Of a DNA stretch of 13,844 nt, positions 6,470-13,844 are shown piece by piece (positions within the stretch are counted from its first letter, which is position 1; the number at the start of each line of letters is the position of its first letter). The position numbers were made by a program, and so were the translations under genes. The stretch is taken from assembly GCA_051658525.1 (NCBI GenBank), contig JBOFMT010000044.1, positions 1 through 13,844 of the forward strand, given 5' to 3'. Source of the stretch: JBOFMT01 sp051658525. GTDB taxonomy: Bacteria; Bacillota_I; Bacilli_A; Erysipelotrichales; Erysipelotrichaceae. The notes below the pieces were generated by a model that saw nothing but the letters and a program-made list of their open reading frames with translations, was not told the origin of the DNA and did no database searches.

Positions 6470-7061
6470 ATTGTTGAGCTTCAATGAGTTCCCATGTTTG
6501 TAGGAAGATGGTCACATCTCCTAGAAGTGCTCCCATCGCAATTAAATTACGTGGTTCTTCAACATCGATGAGCCAAAGTCCATTTTCCTTGTATAAGTAG
6601 AACTTGAGTTCATTGTTATTATCTTTCGCTAGTGGTGCAAGTTGTTCTTGTAGCAGTGCAGCTAGTGTGGAATCGATGGTTGCACGGTCCGCCTGTTGTA
6701 GGCTTAGAATTAAATACTGTGGAATACTTTTTAGCCCCCAAGCTGCCAAGGCAGTTCCTAATTCATAACTCTCTAATGTAACACCAATGATAGCTTCACT
6801 ACCGGATATGGTGGTACTTGTAATGGTGTAGTCAAAATCTTGTAATTTATCCAAAATTGTTTTGGTTGTTTCCCCTTCTATGGATTGGTACAGTGTCAGC
6901 TGTTCCTCTGGTAAATATTTGTTGAGTGCCCATTGTAAATCAATCTTTTGTGCTACTTTCGCATACATGTGGAAATACCATTCTGGATGTAACCCCGTTA
7001 GGTACCAACCACCAAAAAGTAGTACTGCGATTGTTAATAGGACAAGTAATAATTTTTTCAT
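6468..7061 (-). CDS. Membrane-anchored extracytoplasmic protein, weakly DUF4878/DUF5105-like
   Basis: A 197-residue protein starting MKKLLLVLL. It has a positively charged N-terminus and one hydrophobic segment (about 3-20) with no lipobox cysteine, so it is probably an uncleaved signal anchor or a secreted protein. The rest is soluble. The pattern FDYTITSTTISGSEAIIGVTL (a strand, then a strand), YELGTALAAW, and later LYKENGLWLID resembles the NTF2-like lipoproteins grouped as DUF4878/DUF5105, usually cell-surface proteins of unknown function; this is a weak match by eye. The open frame goes back to a TTG at 7106, but only the ATG at 7061 has a purine-rich site (GAAGGGAAG) close upstream and begins a proper signal sequence. 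It is monocistronic and convergent with the MATE gene. Confidence 0.8.
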   Translation of the reverse strand: MKKLLLVLLTIAVLLFGGWYLTGLHPEWYFHMYAKVAQKIDLQWALNKYLPEEQLTLYQSIEGETTKTILDKLQDFDYTITSTTISGSEAIIGVTLESYELGTALAAWGLKSIPQYLILSLQQADRATIDSTLAALLQEQLAPLAKDNNNELKFYLYKENGLWLIDVEEPRNLIAMGALLGDVTIFLQTWELIEAQQ

Positions 7062-7147
7062 TTTCTTCCCTTCTTTCGACTTCATGCTAACACGAATGTT
7101 GCGCAACTACAATTTTGATACCTTAGGACAGTTTTATCGTTTTTAAC

Positions 7148-7176
7148 TATTCAAATAAGCAGTTATTTCGTATACT
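7148..7176 (+). promoter_or_regulatory. Weak candidate promoter of the small membrane protein/DUF7000 operon
   Basis: TATACT (7171-7176) is a good -10, but its -35 partner at 17 nt (TATTCA, 7148-7153) matches poorly. It lies in the divergent gap 7062-7217, which must also hold the promoter of the minus-strand gene. Confidence 0.3.
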
Positions 7177-7217
7177 ATAAGTATTACTTACTCGAGGTAT
7201 CTAGGAAAGGAATGTTT

Positions 7218-7562
7218 ATGAAACAACGTCTATTACTTATCGGGATCTTATTATCCCTCTTATCGAAATACATCCAATGGCAAACGCAAGCCATAGTTGG
7301 AGATGTACTAATCCTTGTTGCTGGTCCATTTTTGTTGTTGGCACTCTTGTTTTATCTTCCAGCATTTACCAAACACTATCCAAGTAAGACTAGCAAACAA
7401 TTCGCTTTGCTCCTAATTATGAGTGTATTTTGGTTTCAGTGTTTTACAATGGTTAGCTTTGGATGGAACAATCACTTCGGCTTTGTATTTTTGCCTCTTG
7501 TCCTTATATTTACTACTTGGACCTTATGGAGTGCCTATCAACTTTTTAGAAAGGAAGTCTAA
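7218..7562 (+). CDS. Small four-helix membrane protein, unknown
   Basis: I do not recognise this 114-residue protein. It has four hydrophobic segments (about 4-15, 25-48, 62-80, 88-108), short polar loops and a basic C-terminus (LFRKEV). An in-frame ATG at 7212 directly abuts the AAAGG at 7206-7210, while the ATG at 7218 has a 7-nt spacing and is chosen. The stop is 3 nt from the start of the DUF7000-like gene, whose ribosome binding site lies inside this gene's last codons, so the two form an operon. Confidence 0.8.
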   Translation: MKQRLLLIGILLSLLSKYIQWQTQAIVGDVLILVAGPFLLLALLFYLPAFTKHYPSKTSKQFALLLIMSVFWFQCFTMVSFGWNNHFGFVFLPLVLIFTTWTLWSAYQLFRKEV

Positions 7563-7565
7563 CAA

Positions 7566-8042
7566 ATGATTGATTATGCAGCCCTACAATGTTATCAAAC
7601 TTTATTAGAGACAACACAACTACAAACAGGCTATCAAAGCTTGATTGCCCTCTTAAAGACACTACATAACATCTTGCAATCCTCTCAACCCGAACTAGAG
7701 TGGAATCAACAACTCGTTGAAAATCGAATGGACTTTGCCTATATGCAAGCAAGACCCAAGCAATTAAAAGCAAAGGGATTAAAACTTCAAATTGTTTTTG
7801 TTCATGAACGTTTTCAGTTTGAAGTTTGGCTCTCTGGTTATAATCGTAAGATTCAACAAAACTATACGTCTAGCCTTCGTCAATTACCGCTTGGCTATGA
7901 GCTAACAAAAGATCCTCTGCGCATTGATTACATTGTGAAAACAACATTGCCACAATCGCTAGTTTATGAGCCAATAACCACGCTACAAGCAACACTAGAA
8001 ACTACCATTGCGAAGATGTATCGGTTTGGTTTATCCTTATAA
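7566..8042 (+). CDS. DUF7000-like protein
   Basis: A 158-residue soluble protein whose centre, KLQIVFVHERFQFEVWLSGYNRKIQQNY (given as its two ends: KLQIVFVHE at 73-81 and WLSGYNRKIQ at 88-97), fits the recalled pattern of the DUF7000 family. In that family the strand pair IVFIHE..RFEVWLAG is the signature. The N-terminal half is helical and starts with a tandem of short amphipathic helices. Function is unknown. AAAGGA lies 10 nt upstream within the end of the preceding membrane-protein gene, and there are 3 nt between stop and start, so the two are probably translationally linked. The transcript ends in a GAAA-tetraloop terminator. Confidence 0.85.
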   Translation: MIDYAALQCYQTLLETTQLQTGYQSLIALLKTLHNILQSSQPELEWNQQLVENRMDFAYMQARPKQLKAKGLKLQIVFVHERFQFEVWLSGYNRKIQQNYTSSLRQLPLGYELTKDPLRIDYIVKTTLPQSLVYEPITTLQATLETTIAKMYRFGLSL

Positions 8043-8043
8043 C

Positions 8044-8068
8044 AAAAAAAACGTCGAAAGACGTTTTT
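8044..8068. terminator. Bidirectional terminator between DUF7000-like and ABC-F genes
   Basis: The arms AAAAACGTC (8047-8055) and GACGTTTTT (8060-8068) enclose a GAAA tetraloop. The T-tract is five on the plus strand and eight on the minus strand. The ABC-F stop codon (8069-8067) lies in one arm's A/T tract. Confidence 0.9.
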
Positions 8069-9620
8069 AAATTACTTTGGTTGTATAATCTTCTACATTC
8101 CAAACGCGGTCCACTACATCCTGATAAAATTCAGGTTCATGGCTTACGAGGATGACGGTACCTTTATATGCTTTAACTGCACGTTTTAACTCTTCTTTTG
8201 CTTCTACATCCAAGTGGTTGGTTGGCTCATCGAGTACGAGCAAATTACAAGGCTGGTTCATAATTTTTGCTAGGCGAACCTTAGCATTTTCTCCCCCAGA
8301 AAGTACACTCATACTACTCTCAATGTGATCGGTTGTTAGACCACACTTTGCAAGGGCAGCACGAACTTCTCCATTGTTTAAGCCTGGGAAGGTATCCCAG
8401 AATTCATCCATTGCGGTTTTTGTTGAACTACGCTCTTCTTGTTGGAAGAATCCAATTTCTAAGAACGGATCATGTTCTACACTTCCAGCAAATGGTGGAA
8501 TAATACCCAATAAGGTTTTTAGTAAGGTAGATTTTCCTAATCCATTGACCCCTTTGATTGCAACCTTTTGATTACGTTCAAATTCAAGGTTCATTGGTGT
8601 CGTTAAGGCATGATCATACCCAATCACCAAGTCCTCTGTTTTAAAGATGACTTTACCTGGTGTTCTAGCTTCTAAAAAGCCAAACGTAGGTTTGATTTTT
8701 GTTTTCGGTTTGGATAATAAATCCATTTTATCCAATTTCTTTTGACGAGAGTTTGCCATATTACGCGTTGCAACACGCGCCTTGTTACGTTGAATAAAGT
8801 CTTCCAACTCTTCAATTTCTTTTTGTTGTTTATTGAAGGCAGAAAGTTGTTGTTTCCGTTTAATTTCAACCATATTCAAGAAGTTATCGTAGTCTCCTGT
8901 ATAACGTGTTAACTCACTGTTTTCAATGTGATAAATAACATTGATTACACTGTTTAAGAACGTTGTATCATGACTTACTAGGATAAAGGCATTTTCATAG
9001 TTCTTTAAGAACTCTTGCAACCAAGTAATGTGATTTTCATCCAAGTAGTTGGTCGGCTCATCCAGAATTAAGATCATTGGGTTTTCAAGTAATAACTTTG
9101 TTAGTAATACTTTTGAACGTTGCCCACCAGATAATTCCGATACATCTTTGTCCAAACCAATATCGAGTAGTCCAAGACCACTAGCGACTTCATTGATTTT
9201 CGCATCGATCATATAGAATCCACCATGATCTAAGATATCTTGGATTTCTCCTACCTCATTCATAATTTTATCCATACGCTCATCACTACAATCAGCCATT
9301 TCTTCATACATTGCAATCATTTCAGCTTCCAGTGTGAACAAGTGTAAGAAGGCATCTTGCAATACATCTTTGATGGTTTTTCCTGGTGTTAAGTTGGTAT
9401 GTTGGTCTAAGTATCCAGTTGTGATACGGTTACACCATTCCACTTTACCTTCTTCCGGTTTTAGTTTACCGGTAATAATATTTAAGAATGTCGATTTCCC
9501 TTCTCCATTCGCACCCACTAGACCAACATGTTCTCCATTCAATAGACGGAAACTTGCGTTTTCTAGGATCGTACGACCTCCAAAGCTATGCGACACATTT
9601 TGTACATTTAAAATACTCAT
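8067..9620 (-). CDS. ykpA: ABC-F ATPase of the YkpA/YbiT type
   Basis: A 517-residue soluble protein with two ABC cassettes and no membrane domain. First cassette: Walker A GANGEGKST (36-44), signature LSGGQ (163-167), Walker B LILDEP (184-189), switch His217. Linker about 240-320, charged and helical (the P-site tRNA interaction motif in ABC-F proteins). Second cassette: Walker A GVNGLGKST (357-365), signature LSGGE (440-444), Walker B LVLDEP (461-466), switch His494. The N-terminus and linker closely follow B. subtilis YkpA as I recall it. ABC-F proteins act on ribosomes, as translation factors or in antibiotic protection. The YbiT/YkpA group is conserved and is regarded as housekeeping. 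AAGGAG lies 8 nt before the ATG. It follows the rbfA terminator by 22 nt with no room for its own promoter in the gap. Confidence 0.95.
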   Translation of the reverse strand: MSILNVQNVSHSFGGRTILENASFRLLNGEHVGLVGANGEGKSTFLNIITGKLKPEEGKVEWCNRITTGYLDQHTNLTPGKTIKDVLQDAFLHLFTLEAEMIAMYEEMADCSDERMDKIMNEVGEIQDILDHGGFYMIDAKINEVASGLGLLDIGLDKDVSELSGGQRSKVLLTKLLLENPMILILDEPTNYLDENHITWLQEFLKNYENAFILVSHDTTFLNSVINVIYHIENSELTRYTGDYDNFLNMVEIKRKQQLSAFNKQQKEIEELEDFIQRNKARVATRNMANSRQKKLDKMDLLSKPKTKIKPTFGFLEARTPGKVIFKTEDLVIGYDHALTTPMNLEFERNQKVAIKGVNGLGKSTLLKTLLGIIPPFAGSVEHDPFLEIGFFQQEERSSTKTAMDEFWDTFPGLNNGEVRAALAKCGLTTDHIESSMSVLSGGENAKVRLAKIMNQPCNLLVLDEPTNHLDVEAKEELKRAVKAYKGTVILVSHEPEFYQDVVDRVWNVEDYTTKVI

Positions 9621-9642
9621 GTTATTTGCTCCTTAAACTGGG

Positions 9643-9668
9643 AAAAAAGCTGATTAATCAGCTTTTTT
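9643..9668 (-). terminator. Perfect palindromic terminator at the end of the nusA–rbfA operon
   Basis: A 26-bp perfect palindrome, AAAAAAGCTGA-TTAA-TCAGCTTTTTT. The rbfA stop TAA (9656-9654) lies in the loop. On the minus strand the stem is followed by a run of six T and ends 22 nt before the ABC-F start codon, so it may terminate only partly. Confidence 0.85.
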
Positions 9669-10004
9669 CTTATTGATTTCGTAAATAATACGTTCGATTT
9701 TATTTCCACGTTCCAATGAATCATCATGGAAGAATTGCAAATCTGGGGTTTTACGAATGCTTAGGCGTTTTGCCAATTCGCTTCGGATAAACCCTTTTGA
9801 GCGTTGCAATGCTTTCATCCCTGCTTCTTTGCGTTCTTCTTTTCCTAAGAAACTTACATAAACGCGAGCAATGGACATATCACTAGTACATCTTACATCA
9901 GTAATGGTAATAAAACCTACTTTTGGGTCTTTCAATTGGAACTGAATGATTTCACTCACTTCTTTTTGAATGATTCCGCCCATTTTTTCAGCTTTTGCAC
10001 TCAT
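9654..10004 (-). CDS. rbfA: Ribosome-binding factor A
   Basis: A 116-residue RbfA, full length for the family and made of a single KH-like domain. It has the N-terminal helix GGIIQKEVSEIIQFQL (9-24), the conserved KDPKVGFITITDVRCTSDMSIARVYVSFLG region (split: KDPKVGFITITDV then ARVYVSFLG) and PDLQFFHDDSLERGNKIE (87-104). It binds 30S precursors in the cytoplasm and helps mature the 16S rRNA 5' end, and is important for growth in the cold. GAGGT lies a few bases before the ATG, 19 nt after the infB stop. It is the last gene of the operon before the palindromic terminator. Confidence 0.96.
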   Translation of the reverse strand: MSAKAEKMGGIIQKEVSEIIQFQLKDPKVGFITITDVRCTSDMSIARVYVSFLGKEERKEAGMKALQRSKGFIRSELAKRLSIRKTPDLQFFHDDSLERGNKIERIIYEINKKKAD

Positions 10005-10023
10005 AATTTACCTCTTTATTTGG

Positions 10024-11874
10024 TTATTTTACAATAACTTGTTTGTCTTCGAATGCTTCAACTGTATCATTTTCACGGATATCGTTGTATCCATCGATCG
10101 TAATACCGCAATCGAATCCAGCTTTTACTTCTTTCGCATCGTCTTGGAAACGTTTCAAGCTTCCTAGTTTTCCAGTGTAGATAACTACACCGTCGCGGAT
10201 GATACGAACTCCACATTCTTTTTTCAAGACACCATCGGTAACCATAACTCCGGCAATGGTTCCCACTTTGGATACTTTATATGTTTGACGTACATTGGCA
10301 TTCCCGATTACAACTTCTTCGTAAACTGGAGCTAACATACCTTTCATAACTGCTTCCATTTCTTCTAATGCTTTATAGATGATGTTGTGAAGACGAATCT
10401 CTACACCCAACTCTTCTGCTTTTTTACGAACCAATGCACTTGGACGTACATTGAAACCATAAATTACAGCATGAGAAGCACCAGCTAACATAACATCACT
10501 CTCCGTAATTGCACCAACTGTTGAACGGATAACACGTACGCGAACTTCGCCATTGTCCAAACGTTCTAAGCTAGCTTTTACCGCTTCCGCACTACCTTGT
10601 ACGTCAGCTTTTACGATTACTTTGATTTCTTTTAAGTTACCATCTTCGATTTGTTTTGCCAAATCGTCAAGAGTAAGTGCACTTGAAGCATTACGTTCCA
10701 AGTCAACACGGTTTTGTAGACGTGTTTCAGCAATTTGACGAGCTTTCTTTTCGTCTTTGAATGCTTTGAAGACATCACCTGCAACTGGTACATCACTCAA
10801 ACCAATGATTTCCACTGGCATCGAAGGAAGCGCCAATTTGATTTCACGTCCCAAGTCATCCGTCATTTTACGTACACGTCCAAATGCAGTACCAACTACA
10901 AGCATATCACCTGTGTGTAGGCTACCATTTTGAACAAGTAACGTAGCAACTGGTCCACGACCTTTGTCTAGTTTTGCTTCAATTACAGAACCAGAAGCTG
11001 TTTTGTTTGGATTAGCACGGAAGTTTTCAACTTCGGAAAGGATCAAGATTGTTTCTAATAAACTTTCAATTCCTTCTCCTGTTTTCGCAGATACTTTAAC
11101 AAAAATTGTATCTCCACCCCATTCTTCTGGCATCAACCCGCTATCGCTCATTTCGCCCATAATACGGTCGAAATTTACGTCTGGTTTATCAATTTTATTT
11201 ACCGCAACAATAACTGGTACTCCAGCAGCTTTGGCATGGTCAATTGCTTCTCTTGTTTGAGGCATAACACCATCATCAGCAGCTACAACGATAATAACGA
11301 TATCCGTTACTTGTGCTCCACGAGCACGCATTGCTGTAAAGGCCTCATGACCTGGCGTATCCAAGAATGTTAACTTTTGGTTGTTGTATTTTACTTGGTA
11401 AGCACCGATATGTTGGGTAATCCCACCAAATTCGCCGCTTGTTACATGTGTTTTTCGAATCGTATCCAAAAGTGTTGTTTTACCATGGTCAACGTGACCC
11501 ATGATTGTAATTACTGGTGGACGAGAAGCAAGGTTTGCTTCATCTTCTTCTTCTACGATCTCTTCAAAGTTATGTTCTTCAATGATGATTTCTTTTGTAC
11601 ATTCAACACCGAATTCCATACAGATTAGTTCAATATTTTCATCGTCTAATGTTGTATTGATGGTTACCATTGTACCCATCATGAACAACAATTTGATGAC
11701 TTCACTTGCACCTTTATGTAACTTTTCAGCCAATTCACCAACCGTTAATGGTCCATAATAAACAATGCTTTTTACCTCTTCCACAACTTTACGCGGAGCG
11801 TAATTGTTTTGGTTACGGTTTTGATTGTTTCTGTTTGGTTTCTTGTTGTTGCCTCTTCTTACTGGTCTTGCCAT
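10024..11874 (-). CDS. infB: Translation initiation factor IF-2
   Basis: A 616-residue IF2, compact for the family (B. subtilis about 716, E. coli 890). A short basic N-rich leader (1-34) is followed by one IF2_N domain (about 36-88), an acidic linker, then the G domain: G1 GHVDHGKTT (126-134), G2 GGITQHIG (150-157), G3 DTPGH (172-176), G4 NKID (226-229), G5 SAK (262-264). Domain II, the IF2-type domain III and the initiator-tRNA-binding C-terminal domain follow. It is a GTPase that brings fMet-tRNA to the 30S subunit and drives subunit joining. AGGTGG lies 4 nt before the ATG. The ylxQ stop is 8 nt upstream and overlaps this ribosome binding site, so translation is coupled. Confidence 0.98.
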   Translation of the reverse strand: MARPVRRGNNKKPNRNNQNRNQNNYAPRKVVEEVKSIVYYGPLTVGELAEKLHKGASEVIKLLFMMGTMVTINTTLDDENIELICMEFGVECTKEIIIEEHNFEEIVEEEDEANLASRPPVITIMGHVDHGKTTLLDTIRKTHVTSGEFGGITQHIGAYQVKYNNQKLTFLDTPGHEAFTAMRARGAQVTDIVIIVVAADDGVMPQTREAIDHAKAAGVPVIVAVNKIDKPDVNFDRIMGEMSDSGLMPEEWGGDTIFVKVSAKTGEGIESLLETILILSEVENFRANPNKTASGSVIEAKLDKGRGPVATLLVQNGSLHTGDMLVVGTAFGRVRKMTDDLGREIKLALPSMPVEIIGLSDVPVAGDVFKAFKDEKKARQIAETRLQNRVDLERNASSALTLDDLAKQIEDGNLKEIKVIVKADVQGSAEAVKASLERLDNGEVRVRVIRSTVGAITESDVMLAGASHAVIYGFNVRPSALVRKKAEELGVEIRLHNIIYKALEEMEAVMKGMLAPVYEEVVIGNANVRQTYKVSKVGTIAGVMVTDGVLKKECGVRIIRDGVVIYTGKLGSLKRFQDDAKEVKAGFDCGITIDGYNDIRENDTVEAFEDKQVIVK

Positions 11875-11882
11875 ATTACCAC

Positions 11883-12179
11883 CTAGCCTTTCAATTTACT
11901 ACTGAGCGCTTTCGCAAAGCCCTCGTCCGTAATCGCTACAGCAACGCGGTTGAATTCTCCAATTGCTTGAGAGAGTTCGACTGCTGTATCGACAAATACA
12001 TACTCTATTTTATAAAATGCACATTTATCCGTTAGTTTCTTCTTGGTATTATCGCTGGCATCGCCTGCGATAATAACCAATTTGGCACTACGGTTTTGAA
12101 TACTTTTTAATACACTATCACCACTGACCGCTTTGCGAGCCCGCATGGCCAGTCCCAAAAGATTTAAGTTATTGTTCAT
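11883..12179 (-). CDS. ylxQ: L7Ae-family ribosomal-associated protein YlxQ
   Basis: A 98-residue protein of the L7Ae/L30e family, full length. It begins NLLGLAMRARKAVSGDSVLKSI (family pattern GLA.RAgK...G...v), then LVIIAGDASDNTKKKL (34-49), the typical strand-helix of kink-turn RNA-binding proteins, and KCAFYKIEYVFV (52-63). It probably binds kink-turn RNA in the cytoplasm; its exact target in Firmicutes is not settled. Its ATG overlaps the last 11 bases of rnpM, and its ribosome binding site (AAAGGA) is inside that gene, which indicates translational coupling. Confidence 0.93.
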   Translation of the reverse strand: MNNNLNLLGLAMRARKAVSGDSVLKSIQNRSAKLVIIAGDASDNTKKKLTDKCAFYKIEYVFVDTAVELSQAIGEFNRVAVAITDEGFAKALSSKLKG

Positions 12180-12432
12180 GTTGGAATAATTCCTTTAGTT
12201 CATCATACAGAGACTGCGGAATTTCAACTTCCAAAGCACGGGCTAAACTTTTTCTTTTGATGGCAACTTCAAGTGCTTCCATTGATTTTTTCAAGTAAGC
12301 ACCGCGTCCATTTTTTCTACCAGTCAAATCGATTTCTACCGTATTTTCTGGTGTTTTAACAATGCGCAATAAATCCTTTTTTGGACATTGCTCATTGGTT
12401 GCAACGCATTTACGCATTGGAATTTTTTTCAT
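12169..12432 (-). CDS. rnpM: YlxR-family RNA-binding protein (RNase P modulator RnpM)
   Basis: An 87-residue protein with the YlxR signature: MRKCVATNEQCPKKDLLRIV (6-25, family pattern R.C..t.....K..LlRiV), VEIDLTGRKNGRGAYL (32-47) with the invariant GRGAYL, and a C-terminal helix. In B. subtilis YlxR was renamed RnpM because it binds and modulates RNase P RNA. AAGGGGG lies 6 nt before the ATG and 14 nt separates it from the nusA stop. It overlaps ylxQ by 11 nt. Confidence 0.94.
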   Translation of the reverse strand: MKKIPMRKCVATNEQCPKKDLLRIVKTPENTVEIDLTGRKNGRGAYLKKSMEALEVAIKRKSLARALEVEIPQSLYDELKELFQHEQ

Positions 12433-12446
12433 AAAAAACCCCCTTG

Positions 12447-13844
12447 TTATTCTTCGTAATACTCGTCGAATTCATCAAAGTCGATATCGTCATTGATCCA
12501 TTCTTTTTCACGTTCTGCAGCTTGTTGAGCTTCAATTTCAGCCAACTCTGTTTCAGAATAAATTGGTTTCATTTCATAGTCTTTGTTGCTTAAATCAAAT
12601 GTTGCAACACGACGACGTGGTTGAGACTCTTCATCATCCGTTTTGAACACGCGTTTTTTCGGTTTCGCAGGTGCTACTGGTGCAGATGCATTGGCAGCTC
12701 CGGCAATTTTTTCGAATTTAGATACGTATTCTTGACGTTCTTTGATATCTTTTTGTTTTGCTTTTTCTTTTGCAAGTTTCGCAGCAATTTCAAATTCATC
12801 CAATTCACGTGGTTTTGCATCTTCAACAACAACTTCTTCTTCAACTGTTTCCACAACGCTTTCGCTTGTTGCTTCTTCTACTGGAGAACTAGCTGCAAAT
12901 TCTGCTTCTGTTTCTTCCAGGGTTGCCACTTCGTTTTCATACGTATTAAACTGTGCATATTGTGCAGTATCATGTGCCAATTTCGCAGCTGCAGCTTTTT
13001 GTGCTTGTTGATCTGCAACGATTGCTTCAAAGTCAATTTCCATCGCACGAACTTCAGTTTCCGATTTGATATCAATTTTACTTCCTGTCAATTTTACAGC
13101 CAAACGAGCATTCTTCCCTTTTTTACCAATTGCTAGAGACAATTGATTATCAGGTACTACTACAAGCAATCCACCACGACGTTCGTTCGTGTTGTTGATT
13201 ACTGCTAATACATTCGCTGGTGCCAATGCATTTTTAATTAATTCTGTTACATCGTCACTCCATTCGAAGATATCGATTTTTTCACCTTGTAATTCATCGA
13301 TAACAACTTGTACACGTGCTCCACGAGGTCCAATACATGCTCCAATTGGATCCACGTTTTCATTACGTGAATAAACAGCCATTTTCGTACGTTCACCCGC
13401 TTCACGAGCGATTGCTTTGATTTCAATGATTCCTTGGTAAATTTCAGGAACTTCTTTTTCAAACAAACGTTTTACTAAGTTTGCATCTGCACGGCTTACC
13501 AGTACTTGCGCTCCCTTAGTTTCTTTGTTTACTTCACTTACAACCACACGGATTGTTTGTCCTTCACGGTATGTTTCCCCAGGAATTTGAGCAACGCGAG
13601 GCATTAAGGCAATGGTTTTTCCAATATTAACAAGTGCAAATTTTTCTTCCACTGTTTCTACGGTACCAAATACCAAATCATCCAATTTATCGATGTATTC
13701 TTCGTAAATTGCCATTTTTTCAGCTTCACGAATTTTTTGTTTCATAACATTTTTAGCCAAGATAACAGCAGCACGTCCGAAGCTACGAATATCAACTTCT
13801 TCCTCTACCAAATCACCTAGCTCATAAGATTGACGGATTTTTTG
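12447..13844 (-). CDS. nusA: Transcription elongation/termination factor NusA, 5' end cut off by window, with long acidic C-terminal tail
   Basis: The frame is open to the right edge without a true start; an internal TTG at 13811 should not be taken as one. By comparison with B. subtilis NusA, roughly 110 N-terminal residues (most of the RNA polymerase-binding domain) are outside. Visible parts are the end of the N-terminal domain (…FGRAAVILAKNV, then KIREAEKM), the S1 domain ending near KGAQVLVSR, KH1 with GPRG in CIGPRGARVQ, and KH2 with GKKG in LAIGKKGKNARLAVK. About 195 residues then follow that B. subtilis NusA lacks: alanine- and glutamate-rich, with a basic KPKKR patch and RRR, ending in DDIDFDEFDEYYEE. 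NusA binds RNA polymerase and nascent RNA and controls pausing, termination and antitermination. It is the first visible gene of the operon, 14 nt before rnpM. Confidence 0.95.
   Translation of the reverse strand, partial: QKIRQSYELGDLVEEEVDIRSFGRAAVILAKNVMKQKIREAEKMAIYEEYIDKLDDLVFGTVETVEEKFALVNIGKTIALMPRVAQIPGETYREGQTIRVVVSEVNKETKGAQVLVSRADANLVKRLFEKEVPEIYQGIIEIKAIAREAGERTKMAVYSRNENVDPIGACIGPRGARVQVVIDELQGEKIDIFEWSDDVTELIKNALAPANVLAVINNTNERRGGLLVVVPDNQLSLAIGKKGKNARLAVKLTGSKIDIKSETEVRAMEIDFEAIVADQQAQKAAAAKLAHDTAQYAQFNTYENEVATLEETEAEFAASSPVEEATSESVVETVEEEVVVEDAKPRELDEFEIAAKLAKEKAKQKDIKERQEYVSKFEKIAGAANASAPVAPAKPKKRVFKTDDEESQPRRRVATFDLSNKDYEMKPIYSETELAEIEAQQAAEREKEWINDDIDFDEFDEYYEE

Noticed and set aside
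7062..7106. Upstream TTG/ATG starts for the membrane-anchored secreted protein
   Set aside because: No ribosome binding site precedes them, and they would place charged residues ahead of a typical MKKLLL signal sequence.
9643..9668. Perfect 26-bp palindrome as an operator or insertion site
   Set aside because: The A/T-flanked stem at the operon end fits an intrinsic terminator fully; no element ends or duplications are seen.
12621..13136. Phe/Cys-rich open frame of 171 codons on the plus strand
   Set aside because: It is the antisense shadow of the low-complexity Lys/Glu-rich NusA tail; runs of TTC and TGC come from GAA and GCA codons on the other strand.
12447..13811. A complete NusA starting at position 13811
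   Set aside because: That codon is TTG, has no ribosome binding site, lies inside a conserved NusA region, and the frame continues open to the window edge.
1..13844. tRNA or rRNA genes, CRISPR arrays, transposases, phage genes
   Set aside because: No tRNA-like cloverleaf, no regularly spaced repeats and no mobile-element proteins were found on reading through both strands.

Overview
This window comes from a low-GC Firmicutes chromosome. The gene order nusA – rnpM(ylxR) – ylxQ – infB – rbfA is the classic Bacillota translation/transcription operon. An IF2 of only 616 residues and a NusA with a long acidic tail point towards an Erysipelotrichia-like lineage; that placement is inference. There are no tRNA or rRNA genes, no CRISPR repeats and no insertion-sequence genes. 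The left end cuts a gene off at its 3' end and the right end cuts nusA off at its 5' end.

Left part (1–2802, all on the minus strand): three uncharacterised genes. The first transcribed is a 187-residue protein that looks like a catalytically dead MTA/SAH-nucleosidase (nucleoside phosphorylase) fold. An unusually structured 3' region and a terminator follow it. Next is a two-gene unit: a 172-residue degenerate macro-domain-like protein, then a coiled-coil protein of at least 467 residues that starts 14 nt downstream and runs off the window. This is the most novel part of the window.

Middle part (2917–8068): short transcription units on alternating strands. They encode a membrane-anchored YkuE-like metallophosphoesterase, a Nudix hydrolase, a DUF4870-like membrane protein, a MATE efflux pump, a membrane-anchored secreted protein, and a two-gene operon of a small membrane protein and a DUF7000-like protein. 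Convergent pairs share compact bidirectional terminators whose A-tracts supply the stop codons. The MATE gene has a strong promoter, then a palindrome over the -10 box and a complete intrinsic terminator inside its leader, which suggests attenuation.

Right part (8067–13844, minus strand): the nusA operon, running nusA (partial), rnpM, ylxQ, infB, rbfA, with very small gaps or overlaps. A perfect palindromic terminator overlaps the rbfA stop. Only 22 nt later comes a YkpA/YbiT-type ABC-F ATPase with its own strong ribosome binding site but no room for a separate promoter. The ABC-F gene may therefore depend on readthrough from the translation operon.

Several start codons were moved from the longest open frame to the position supported by a Shine-Dalgarno sequence (Nudix, DUF4870-like, MATE, secreted protein, small membrane protein). 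Both end genes were extended to the window edge.
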